DNA from: Candidatus Chlorohelix allophototropha
Lineage (GTDB): Bacteria; Chloroflexota; Chloroflexia; Chloroheliales; Chloroheliaceae
Direction of reading: 5' to 3'
Length of the DNA: 64,000 nucleotides
Assembly (NCBI RefSeq): GCF_030389965.1
Contig: NZ_CP128399.1
Span: 496,001-560,000, forward strand
Shown: in pieces, positions 27,007-34,936 of the stretch
Position numbering within the stretch: position 1 is the stretch's first letter
Layout: every line of letters begins with the position of its first letter
Position numbers and translations under genes: made by a program
Notes under the pieces: generated by a model
What the model saw: the letters and a program-made list of their open reading frames with translations, nothing else
What the model was told of the DNA's origin: nothing
The model's database searches: none

Positions 27007-28277
27007 GTTCTTTTCAAAATCTCTTTTGCTGCTTTCTCCCCACTTATCATTGCCGCATTGATACTGCTGGCTTCGGTAAATTCGGCAGCGAAATAGAGAC
27101 CCGGAGTAGTTGAGGTATTTCCCGGTAAAGTTGGGTGAATACCGGGCGGCTGATCAAATTGGGCATAGGGTATTCGTATTACTTCCAAAGGTTCATACGA
27201 ATTCAATGCTGCCAACGCAGCAGTATCTCCGGCAAACATTTTCTGCAAATCAACCAATGCATGGCTAAACAAATCGTCATCACTCATTTCAGGATTGCCC
27301 AGTAAGGTGACAGAAAGTAGATGTTTACCTTCCGGGGCATATTCTGGAACGACATTTGTTAGTAGCATGGCATTGTTGATAAAAGCATCTGGAGAGGCAT
27401 TCAGTAATAATTTCTTTGTCCGGTAAAGCCGAGTATTACCTTCAAAATAGAGCGTAACCGCACTATGCTTTTCACGGGGTAATCCGGTGATTTTCCCGGC
27501 AAGACGCTCTGCTTCGGGGGCAGGGGTGGCTATCACTACCGCCTCGGCTTCAAACTCGCCCCCTTCAAACCTTACACCGCTAACCTTACCTTCTTGCTTT
27601 AACAGTTCAAGTATAGGTGTATTTAACCTGATACTGTCTTTGCGGTTCAAGATATAGGCTAGTTGTTCGGGGATAGCTTGCATTCCAAGTACCGGTAAAG
27701 CTATATCGCCCTCACCTAGCATTTTCAAATCGAATTTAAGAGCTTTAGCGCTGGTGTGCAAGGAACGATCTAGAAAGACACCTCCAAAGAAGGGACGCAT
27801 AAAATAATCAATATATTTGTTGCTGAAACCGAAACTGCGTAAAAAACCCTCGCTGCTCATATCCTCGCCTTGTACCACTTCGCGAATCGAGCTTCCACGT
27901 AAGCGGAAAGTCAACGCTAGCGTACGCAGTTTATCCGACAGGGTTACTACTCGACTCAAGGCAGCAGGTAGAGTTGAGTTCATATCCCGTAAGGGGTCGG
28001 TTAGTATCTCGCGCTTACCACCCACGCAAATGATTGCGCCGGGGTCTAATCGCCGCAAATCAAGTGCATTCAAATTTAATTGCCGTTTTACTGCCGGATA
28101 AGCGGTGAAAAGAACTTGGAAACCTCGGTCAAGGCGATACCCATTTTTATATTCGGTATGTACCCGTCCCCCTATTGCGTTAGAGGCTTCAAAAACCACT
28201 ACCTCTTTGCCGCGCTCTTCCAAAATTTTAGCGCAGGTAAGTCCGGCTACTCCTGCGCCTACAATCGCCACTGTCAC
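27003..28277 (-). CDS. FAD-dependent amine oxidase/phytoene desaturase-like protein
   Basis: This 424-residue flavoprotein begins with the dinucleotide-binding fold VAIVGAGVAGLTCAKI and an EASNAIGGR loop. It ends with GLYFAAEFTEASSINAAMISGEKAA, the FAD-closing motif of the amine oxidase/phytoene desaturase/protoporphyrinogen oxidase superfamily. The substrate cannot be told; no carotenoid or heme gene adjoins it. The start is GTG with GAGGAG about 10 bases upstream. It overlaps remA by 4 bases and follows the response regulator by 14, so it is embedded in that operon. Confidence 0.87.
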   Translation of the reverse strand: MTVAIVGAGVAGLTCAKILEERGKEVVVFEASNAIGGRVHTEYKNGYRLDRGFQVLFTAYPAVKRQLNLNALDLRRLDPGAIICVGGKREILTDPLRDMNSTLPAALSRVVTLSDKLRTLALTFRLRGSSIREVVQGEDMSSEGFLRSFGFSNKYIDYFMRPFFGGVFLDRSLHTSAKALKFDLKMLGEGDIALPVLGMQAIPEQLAYILNRKDSIRLNTPILELLKQEGKVSGVRFEGGEFEAEAVVIATPAPEAERLAGKITGLPREKHSAVTLYFEGNTRLYRTKKLLLNASPDAFINNAMLLTNVVPEYAPEGKHLLSVTLLGNPEMSDDDLFSHALVDLQKMFAGDTAALAALNSYEPLEVIRIPYAQFDQPPGIHPTLPGNTSTTPGLYFAAEFTEASSINAAMISGEKAAKEILKRT

Positions 28278-28291
28278 GGGAATTTACTCCT

Positions 28292-29014
28292 CTATGGTTG
28301 GATTAAGCCCACCCGGATAGCATATCTTACTAACTCGCCCCGGTCATGAGCATTTAATTTGTTCATCAAGCTGTAGCGGTGACTCTCCACCGTTTTAATG
28401 CTAAGGGTTAGTGCCTCTGCAATTTCGCGATTGGTGCGTCCTTCTGCAATCAATACCAATATCTCACGCTCGCGCGCGGTCAAGCTTTCAAAAGCAGGGT
28501 CGAGTTCTCCGGCAGGTTTTGCCTGCAAGCGTTTCAAATAGTCAGTCACTAGTAGGGCGGCGATACGCGGATAAAGATAGGTATCACCCCGATTAGCTAT
28601 ACGTACTGCCTCAATAAGTTCATAATCGGCAGCCTGTTTAAGGACATATCCATTAGCGCCCGCTTGCAAGATTTGCACCAAATATTCTTCTGTCTCATGC
28701 ATTGTCAAAATTACCACTCGAACTTGGGGTAATTCTTTCTTAATTCGGCGCGTTGCCTCTAGCCCGTTCATTTCAGGCATCGAAATATCCATTAAAACCA
28801 CATCGGGTTTATATTGTCGCGCCAGTTCTAAGGCTTCCCGCCCGTTTGTGGCTTCTCCCACCACTTCAAAATCATCTTGCGCTTCCAGCAAAATTCTAAT
28901 ACCTTGCCGCAGGATTGTATGGTCATCTGCCAACAACACTCGTACTTTGGCTCGATAGGCGGTTTCTTCGCCCGCTTGCGCCGGGTATCCCACTTCAGAT
29001 ATTGCTTTCAGCAC
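28292..29014 (-). CDS. NarL/LuxR-family response regulator
   Basis: This 240-residue protein has a receiver domain from about residue 23 (VRVLLADDH, phospho-acceptor Asp in VVLMDISMPE, Lys in GYVLKQA). The LuxR-type helix-turn-helix at the C terminus includes LTAREREILVLIAEGRTNREIA and TVESHRYSLMNKL. The GTG start overlaps the kinase gene by 20 bases; the first 20 residues are not conserved-looking, so a later start is possible. It pairs with the upstream histidine kinase and probably controls genes including its own operon. Confidence 0.92.
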   Translation of the reverse strand: MLKAISEVGYPAQAGEETAYRAKVRVLLADDHTILRQGIRILLEAQDDFEVVGEATNGREALELARQYKPDVVLMDISMPEMNGLEATRRIKKELPQVRVVILTMHETEEYLVQILQAGANGYVLKQAADYELIEAVRIANRGDTYLYPRIAALLVTDYLKRLQAKPAGELDPAFESLTAREREILVLIAEGRTNREIAEALTLSIKTVESHRYSLMNKLNAHDRGELVRYAIRVGLIQP

Positions 29015-30086
29015 TTGGCAAGCTCAAACTGAAAGTGCTACCTTCCCCTACTTTGCTCGTAACCCACACCTTCCCATTTAATTGCTCAACTACAGCTTTA
29101 ACAACTGAGAGTCCGAGTCCACTTCCTCGCGCTCCTTCTTGGGTGGCGTTAGAGGCACGATAGAATCGCTGAAATAACATCTGTTGATCGGTTTCCGGTA
29201 TGCCAATCCCTGAATCTGTAATATGCGTGATTATATGTCCTCCATGCTTTTCCAGCCGTATCACAATAGCAGAACCGCCTGTTCGACTGTACTTTATGGC
29301 ATTGGAAAGCAGGTTGTTCATTACCTGTTCCACTCGTCCCATATCTGCTTTAATCAAATAGCTAGGTGCGCCATCGGACTCAACAATAATATTCAGGTTA
29401 CGCTTTTGCAAATCCATTGCGAAAAAATCCACCAAATTGCGGGTGTAGCGTAACAGGTCAAAAGTTGTCAGATCGAATTGAATCATACCGCTTTCCAGCC
29501 GCTCAATTTCCAACAGGTTATTGATCATCGACAGCATATTTTTGAGATTGCGATCAGCAGTATTAAGAAATTGTCGTTGCTGCTCATTCATTTCACCAAG
29601 GCTACTATCAAGTACCATTTCCATAAAGCTGATGGCGTTAGTTAAAGGAGCACGCAATTCATGGGAAGCAATTGCCAGAAAAGTCGATTTGACCTGTTTT
29701 AGTTCATCAATCTGGTGTTGCTGCTCTTTCAATAAGATGGCTTCTTCATCGTGATTTCGCAGCAAACACACTAGCCCCTTTTCCAGCGTTCCGGGCAATA
29801 GATAGGCTTCTATCTCAATCGAGTAGTGAAGGTTGATACCTTCTTCGGTGGTACGTCTGTGAACTAGGTCGTAAGTTTTAGTCGCGCCAAGTCTTACTAA
29901 GTCGAGTTTTGCCTCTTGCCCGATTAGTTCTGGCAAACATTCGGTAATTTTACTACCTTTATTCAGTGGATAAGAGGCGTACTGATTTGCTCCTTCCGAC
30001 CACTCTACAATATTGAGCCGCGAATCAACCGTTAAAATATCAACAGCGGCGTAATCCAGAATCAGTTGCAGTAGGTTAAGATCCAC
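28995..30086 (-). CDS. PAS-domain histidine kinase
   Basis: This 363-residue kinase has a PAS-like sensor (about residues 1-115), a dimerisation domain with the phospho-His in ASHELRAPLTN near residue 140, and an ATP-binding domain (NLLSNAIKY, DSGIGIPE, GARGSGLGLS). No membrane segment is seen, so it senses a cytoplasmic signal. The coding region overlaps the response regulator, showing direct coupling. Its HisKA/EnvZ-like core is unusual with a NarL-type partner, which more often pairs with HisKA_3 kinases. Confidence 0.92.
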   Translation of the reverse strand: MDLNLLQLILDYAAVDILTVDSRLNIVEWSEGANQYASYPLNKGSKITECLPELIGQEAKLDLVRLGATKTYDLVHRRTTEEGINLHYSIEIEAYLLPGTLEKGLVCLLRNHDEEAILLKEQQHQIDELKQVKSTFLAIASHELRAPLTNAISFMEMVLDSSLGEMNEQQRQFLNTADRNLKNMLSMINNLLEIERLESGMIQFDLTTFDLLRYTRNLVDFFAMDLQKRNLNIIVESDGAPSYLIKADMGRVEQVMNNLLSNAIKYSRTGGSAIVIRLEKHGGHIITHITDSGIGIPETDQQMLFQRFYRASNATQEGARGSGLGLSVVKAVVEQLNGKVWVTSKVGEGSTFSLSLPSAESNI

Positions 30087-30196
30087 TTTATCTTATCTTC
30101 CTCAGTTAGTTGATAAAACTACACCGATACTATCTAAATTTTACACTAATTCTAGCGTTTCGGCTAACACTAATTTAAATGTAGGAGATGTGGATT

Positions 30197-30304
30197 ATGT
30201 CGAATATCGGGAATATGCAGCGTAAGGACGATTTATTGGGAAAGATTAAAAAAACTAAACCTATTAGTAACCAAATATTTACCCCCTTTCCGAGTACGAC
30301 TTGA
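30197..30304 (+). CDS. Possible 35-residue small protein
   Basis: An ATG at 30197 opens 35 codons ending TGA at 30302-30304, with AGGAG 9 bases before the start. The product is basic and polar with no membrane segment. I do not recognise it. Its stop codon overlaps the extended -10 promoter of the next gene. Evidence is the good ribosome site only, so this may be chance. Confidence 0.35.
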   Translation: MSNIGNMQRKDDLLGKIKKTKPISNQIFTPFPSTT

Positions 30305-30310
30305 TATAAT
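30302..30310 (+). promoter_or_regulatory. Extended -10 promoter
   Basis: TGATATAAT (TG-n-TATAAT) is an extended -10 with no good -35. It would start a transcript near 30317, giving a 44-base leader for the small membrane protein at 30361. Confidence 0.55.
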
Positions 30311-30360
30311 TTTGTTGTATGCAAGCAGAGTGGATGTTAATAGAAGGAGCTCAGACACAC

Positions 30361-30564
30361 ATGAAACCAAAAAAAGAAGCCAAGTACGCATTACTGCTAT
30401 CCGCTTTTATTCCCGGTCTTGGTCAGGCTTATAACGGTCAGTATGGAAAAGCTTTGTTGTTTTTCTTGACATGGTTTTTAATACTACTTTGGCCAGTAGC
30501 GATTATTGATGCTTGGGAAAGCGCTAACAAGATTAACGAAGGCGCTTATACCAAAGCCGCTTAA
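30361..30564 (+). CDS. Small membrane protein
   Basis: This 67-residue protein has a basic start (MKPKKEAKYA) and one or two hydrophobic segments: LLLSAFIPGLGQAYNGQYGK, then ALLFFLTWFLILLWPVAIIDAW. The PGLGQAYNGQYGKALLFF pattern is that of short TM2/DUF5683-type membrane proteins, whose function is unknown. AAGGAG lies about 12 bases before the ATG at 30361; the upstream ATG at 30319 has no site. It has its own promoter and terminator. Confidence 0.8.
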   Translation: MKPKKEAKYALLLSAFIPGLGQAYNGQYGKALLFFLTWFLILLWPVAIIDAWESANKINEGAYTKAA

Positions 30565-30597
30565 CTTATTTCGAAACAAGCAAACAGGAAAACTCCA

Positions 30598-30625
30598 AGG
30601 GTCGTAATGCGACCCTATTTTATTT
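30598..30625 (+). terminator. Rho-independent terminator
   Basis: A perfect 7-bp stem (30598-30604 with 30610-30616) with a TAATG loop and a T-rich tail ends the small membrane gene, just before the convergent chemoreceptor stop. Confidence 0.85.
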
Positions 30626-32230
30626 CTCCTTGAGTAATTCTTCCATTGCTTGTTCGAGTTCAGTTGCGGCAGCCGAAACGTTCTCCATTTTTTCATTATT
30701 TTGCTTTAACATTGAAGTTACGTTATATACACTGGAAACTACTTGCTCACTGGCATGCTGTTGTTGCTGGGTGGCGGAGGAGATTGATTCTGCCGACTGG
30801 GCGGTAAGTTCTACTTGCTTGATAATCTCAAGGTTGGCTTCTTCCGAAAGTTTTGCGGTAATAACACTGCGCTCCATTTTCTCAAGTCCTTCCGCAGTTA
30901 CCCGGACAGAGGAAGTAGTAGCGTACTGAATATCGTTGATTATACGCCGGATTTCCTGCGCTGCCTGTTTGCTCCGATCCGCCAATTCGTTTACTTCTCC
31001 AGCCACTACTGCGAAACGCTTACCGTAGATTCCTGCTCCACTGGCTTCGATAGTGGCATTTAAAGCCAACAACCGAATTTCATTAGAAAGACTATTAATG
31101 GTGGCAAGAATATCACCGATAAGTTCGGATTTTTGATTTAAATCCAGAATACGGATGTTAATTTCCTGCATCTTCACTTGGGCTTCCTGAATAGCCGTAA
31201 TCGTATCCCTTACAGCTATTTGCCCGTTTTGAGTAGTCTCGATGGTGGCGCTGGCGGCTTTTGCAACCTGATCAGAACTGGTGGCAATTTGGGTAGCGGT
31301 ACGGCTGAGTTCTTCTATAGTTGCGGTAATCTGTATCATTGCTACTTGCTGGTCTTGCGATGTTCCAGAATATTCCTGAACTAAATGTAATAAAATGTAC
31401 AGGGTATTATTAATTTGGGTAACCGCCACTTGACGAGCATTATTGATACGCTCTAACTCTTGATTTAAAAGGCGAGTTTTTTCCATTCGTTGCTGGCTAA
31501 GATTTTTTGTGTCAGTATATTGCCTTAAAATTAATCCTAGTACGATAGCAACACTACACGCAAGCCCAAAAGCTATTATACCGGTTTCAAATTTAAGAAT
31601 TGCCAGCAAAATTGAGCCGAGCAACATACCACCAAAATATAAAGTAGTATAGGGCACACGCTCTGATAGGTTTTTCCATGGTAGATTACCCTGCAATATA
31701 GTGGTTACACTCATAAGCAATTCACTTACGAGTCCAAACATCAGAAAAGCGATCAGTATTGCCAGAATATTGTTGAGTTTAAGGTCGCCTACCAGCGCAT
31801 TACCGCCGACTCCTTCATAAATATAACGGGCAGCGACGGTTGCCAGCACGAATATTCCGGCAGTATATATAGCCATAAATAAGCCACGTTTTAACTGAAA
31901 TAATTCCAGTAATAAGCAAGGTATCAAGACTATAATAGCGGCAGGAGCAGCAGGGTAAATCAGAAAGGTTGCCTGAATAGGAAGCATCGAAAAGCTGGCA
32001 TACAAGCCGTTTGGCATTTTGATAAGCCAGCGGTTGCACAACCATCCCGTAACCACGAGAAGAAGGGCATAAATAATATCAGAATTAATAGAAAAATTAG
32101 CCAGTGTAAATGGATCGTAGGCAGAAGGATTTGCAATACTTGCAAGCAGAATTACCAATAACCCTAGCGTAGCAACGCTTATTTGAGACACCAGAAGAGG
32201 CACATTTTGTTGCGGTCTTGGTATATTCAT
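30620..32230 (-). CDS. Methyl-accepting chemotaxis protein
   Basis: This 536-residue receptor has several N-terminal membrane segments (about residues 10-225) with no large external sensor. A long alpha-helical signalling domain follows (about 260-536). The conserved hairpin tip is recognisable in RFAVVAGEVNELADRSKQAAQEI. It should relay membrane or energy-state signals to CheA-CheW, but no che gene is present. The gene follows the LytR-CpsA-Psr gene by 29 bases. Confidence 0.9.
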   Translation of the reverse strand: MNIPRPQQNVPLLVSQISVATLGLLVILLASIANPSAYDPFTLANFSINSDIIYALLLVVTGWLCNRWLIKMPNGLYASFSMLPIQATFLIYPAAPAAIIVLIPCLLLELFQLKRGLFMAIYTAGIFVLATVAARYIYEGVGGNALVGDLKLNNILAILIAFLMFGLVSELLMSVTTILQGNLPWKNLSERVPYTTLYFGGMLLGSILLAILKFETGIIAFGLACSVAIVLGLILRQYTDTKNLSQQRMEKTRLLNQELERINNARQVAVTQINNTLYILLHLVQEYSGTSQDQQVAMIQITATIEELSRTATQIATSSDQVAKAASATIETTQNGQIAVRDTITAIQEAQVKMQEINIRILDLNQKSELIGDILATINSLSNEIRLLALNATIEASGAGIYGKRFAVVAGEVNELADRSKQAAQEIRRIINDIQYATTSSVRVTAEGLEKMERSVITAKLSEEANLEIIKQVELTAQSAESISSATQQQQHASEQVVSSVYNVTSMLKQNNEKMENVSAAATELEQAMEELLKEK

Positions 32231-32259
32231 AACGGTCTCTTCAACCCTAGAGAGTGTTA

Positions 32260-33528
32260 TCAGGCGTTATTAAATTTCTTTATCAGCTCACGAATGCTAG
32301 TCCAATCGGGTACTAGTACATCCATCCCGTTGATATTGGTGGGCTTAGCCATATTTGCGTCGATAGCATAGGTACGAATATTAGCTTTATCCATTCCGAT
32401 TGCCGTTTGAGCAAGTCCAAGAATATCATTCCACTGCAAATCAGTTTTTATAGCGTGTTGAAGGGCACTAATAAGCTTATCATTTGTTAGCAAGCCTAAA
32501 TTTACGCCTTTTTCACGTACCGCTAACAATACATCTTGCTGGCGTTGATTTCGCCCTAAATCGCTATCACTATGACGGCTGCGGGCATATTCTAGCGCGG
32601 TTTCACCGTTTAAAAATTGCAAGCCCGCCGGGATAAAAACGCGCTTGTAACCATAATCTTCAGTGGGATATTCCGCATCTATCAAGGGTTTCTTAATATC
32701 TATAGTTATACCACCGATTGAATCAACTATTTCGCGGAATCCCTCAAAATCCACCTGCGCGAAATAATGTATCGGGATACCAAAGTTACGGGCTATGGTT
32801 TCCTTAACCAAAGGAGGCCCGCCCTGACCGGGTTTATTCTGATCTCCTAAAGAATATGCGGCATTTATTCGGTTCTTACCGTATCCGGGAATATCAACCC
32901 ACAGGTCGCGTGGAATTGAAAGCATACTGGCTTTTTTTGCGCCCTGATCTATGCTTACCAAAATCAAGGTATCACTACGGATGCCTTCGCTAGGGTCATT
33001 GCGGCTATCCAAACCAAGCAGCAGAATATTTACCATTCCGTTGCCGTTTACATTACTGCCTTGCACAGCGTTTCCATTGGTATCTACACGTTGCACCGAG
33101 ATTCCATTGAAAACATTAGTAACCCGGCTGAAAAGATATAACCCACCTAGCAGTGAAATTGCTATCAGTATCAGGATAAAATAGAAAAGAAAACTCTTTA
33201 TTGAACCGCTACTTTTAGTTTTTGGACGGCGCGGCGGCGCTGATTTTGGCTGTGGCCTGCTGGAGGGCATATTTGTCTCAGGTTCCGGTTCCACGAAAAA
33301 ACCAGGAGGACGTTGCGTTTTAGGCTCCGGGTGCGGTTCATCACGAATCGGGGCACGCCCTGGACGTTGGTAATAACGCGAAACATTGCGGTATTCATAT
33401 TCTGGAAACGGTTGGTAGGGCTTTCGACTGGGATTCTGCTGGTTTTCCGCTTTATCGGAACCGTCTCCCGAAGGTTGTTGGTTATTTGGGACTCGGTTGT
33501 GTCTGTCGGGCTGTCGATCTCCTGCCAT
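32260..33528 (-). CDS. LytR-CpsA-Psr (LCP) family protein
   Basis: This 422-residue LCP protein transfers undecaprenyl-linked glycans to the cell envelope. Residues 1-105 are Pro/Arg/Asn-rich and probably disordered inside the cell. One membrane segment (about 110-132) is followed by the extracellular LCP domain: NILLLGLDSR, IRSDTLILVSID, SIPRDLWVDIPGYGKNRINAAY and ALEYARSRHSDSDLGRNQRQQ with the catalytic arginines. It may cooperate with the glycosyltransferases at 18-21 kb, though it is not linked to them. Confidence 0.93.
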   Translation of the reverse strand: MAGDRQPDRHNRVPNNQQPSGDGSDKAENQQNPSRKPYQPFPEYEYRNVSRYYQRPGRAPIRDEPHPEPKTQRPPGFFVEPEPETNMPSSRPQPKSAPPRRPKTKSSGSIKSFLFYFILILIAISLLGGLYLFSRVTNVFNGISVQRVDTNGNAVQGSNVNGNGMVNILLLGLDSRNDPSEGIRSDTLILVSIDQGAKKASMLSIPRDLWVDIPGYGKNRINAAYSLGDQNKPGQGGPPLVKETIARNFGIPIHYFAQVDFEGFREIVDSIGGITIDIKKPLIDAEYPTEDYGYKRVFIPAGLQFLNGETALEYARSRHSDSDLGRNQRQQDVLLAVREKGVNLGLLTNDKLISALQHAIKTDLQWNDILGLAQTAIGMDKANIRTYAIDANMAKPTNINGMDVLVPDWTSIRELIKKFNNA

Positions 33529-33642
33529 TAACTAACCTGTTGCTCTACTACGGACTAGCTACTCTCCGAATAGTCCCCGTTGCCATCTAATTATACCGCT
33601 TTGGGTGGTGAATCACAACATACATGACATAATAATATAAAA

Positions 33643-33664
33643 AGGGACACTATAAAGCATCCCT
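33643..33664 (-). terminator. Terminator of the ferredoxin-thioredoxin gene
   Basis: A 5-bp stem (33660-33664 with 33643-33647) with a 12-base loop is followed by TTTTT on the leftward strand. It is 15 bases past the stop of the 33679-34479 gene. Confidence 0.6.
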
Positions 33665-33678
33665 CTCACGTATGATTT

Positions 33679-34479
33679 TTATCGACGAGGGGGTTTGTTG
33701 CGTAAATTAATGTTAGGGCGCATCAACTCAGGTCGCACTTTAGGCGGTAGGCTTTTTGCTGGCGGCTGCTCAGCTGAAGCTTCAACGGGTTTTGCCTGTC
33801 CTTGTTGCGCTTCAAATTGCGCTACCGCTTGCATGACTCGATCCAGCCTGTTTTTTAAGGTGGCGCGATCTACTGCGCCCACTATCATGTCGGCAAGCTG
33901 ACCACGATACATAATTATCATGGTTGGTATACTCTGAATGCTGAATTGGGAGGCAATCATCTGCTCTTCATCCACATTTACTTTCACAAACTTCATGCGT
34001 CCCTGATATTCTTTTGCGAAAGCATCAACAATGGGAGCTATTTGTTTGCAAGGTGCACACCATTCAGCCCAGAAATCTATAAATACTGGGATGGTGCTAT
34101 CCACCACTTCCGCTTTAAAGTTATTAACTGTCACAGCAATGGGTTTTAGGGCTTCTTCTTCTTCAACACGGCGCGCTGCTTCGGCTTTTTCTTTCATTTG
34201 CTCCATGAGCTTGTTTCGAGCTTCCATTGCCTGCTCAGCGTTCAGTTCACCATCTAGCTCTTTTTGCATTATGTCCAATTCAACCAGTGATGGCGCAAAT
34301 TTAAGGGCTACGGCATCACAAAAATTAAGGCAGCGCCCCGGACAAGTACCGCATTTCTCAGGTTCTACCCAAACTCGCAGGGCAGTTTTATCGACATGTA
34401 AAGCGTCATTTGGGCAAGCATTTGCAGCAAAACAAGTTGGTGCACAGTTACATTTGTTATGATTTACCAGTACAGGCAT
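33679..34479 (-). CDS. Ferredoxin-thioredoxin fusion protein
   Basis: This 266-residue protein joins two redox modules. Residues 1-60 carry eight cysteines (10, 12, 16, 22 and 43, 46, 50, 54), with CP at 22, a layout suited to two [4Fe-4S] clusters but with unusual spacing. A charged helical linker (about 65-112) follows. Residues about 115-220 are a complete thioredoxin with FWAEWCAPCK (active Cys141 and Cys144) and the cis-Pro loop SIPTMI. The tail is Pro/Ala/Gln-rich. It probably passes electrons from low-potential donors to the thioredoxin disulfide; this is inferred. The gene for a small membrane protein lies 40 bases upstream. Confidence 0.85.
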   Translation of the reverse strand: MPVLVNHNKCNCAPTCFAANACPNDALHVDKTALRVWVEPEKCGTCPGRCLNFCDAVALKFAPSLVELDIMQKELDGELNAEQAMEARNKLMEQMKEKAEAARRVEEEEALKPIAVTVNNFKAEVVDSTIPVFIDFWAEWCAPCKQIAPIVDAFAKEYQGRMKFVKVNVDEEQMIASQFSIQSIPTMIIMYRGQLADMIVGAVDRATLKNRLDRVMQAVAQFEAQQGQAKPVEASAEQPPAKSLPPKVRPELMRPNINLRNKPPRR

Positions 34480-34519
34480 AACTTTACTCTTTCTTTATAG
34501 TTACGAGTTATAAATTATT

Positions 34520-34741
34520 TTAATTGCTTAAATAGAATAGTATTGCTACGCCACTGACCACAATTGCCCCGGCAAAATATACTAAAGCCAGAGCTAGTGC
34601 AGGTAACCCTTTTAATATGTGGGTATCGGTCAGTAAAGCGCGGCGTGTAATTAACGCCATAAAGCCCCGGTAATAACCGAAGGTAGCTACCAACGCAAGA
34701 ACTATTAATGCAAATATTCCGGCTAGATCAATTCTTATCAT
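34520..34741 (-). CDS. Small two-segment membrane protein
   Basis: This 73-residue protein has two hydrophobic segments (about residues 6-24 and 46-70) joined by a short basic loop. I do not recognise a family. It precedes the ferredoxin-thioredoxin gene by 40 bases on the same strand and is likely co-transcribed, so it could act as a membrane partner or anchor, which is only an inference. Confidence 0.7.
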   Translation of the reverse strand: MIRIDLAGIFALIVLALVATFGYYRGFMALITRRALLTDTHILKGLPALALALVYFAGAIVVSGVAILFYLSN

Positions 34742-34876
34742 ATATCAAGCATCTTCCATACTTCCAAAATTATACCATAATCGCTAAATCTCTTGCTGAA
34801 TGATTGAGACACTTGCTTGCAAAGATTAGCAATTTACATACTTTTTTAATGTCAAATTCGGGATTTCGGGTATTAT

Positions 34877-34914
34877 AATAGCTTGCTTTCCTAACAGAGA
34901 GGAAGCAAGCTATT
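34877..34914 (-). terminator. Terminator of the cobD-cobQ gene
   Basis: A 15-bp stem with one bulged T and an 8-base loop lies 22 bases past the stop at 34937. The T tail is interrupted (ATTATAAT). Confidence 0.7.
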
Positions 34915-34936
34915 TAAAGTGCTTTGCACTAATCTC

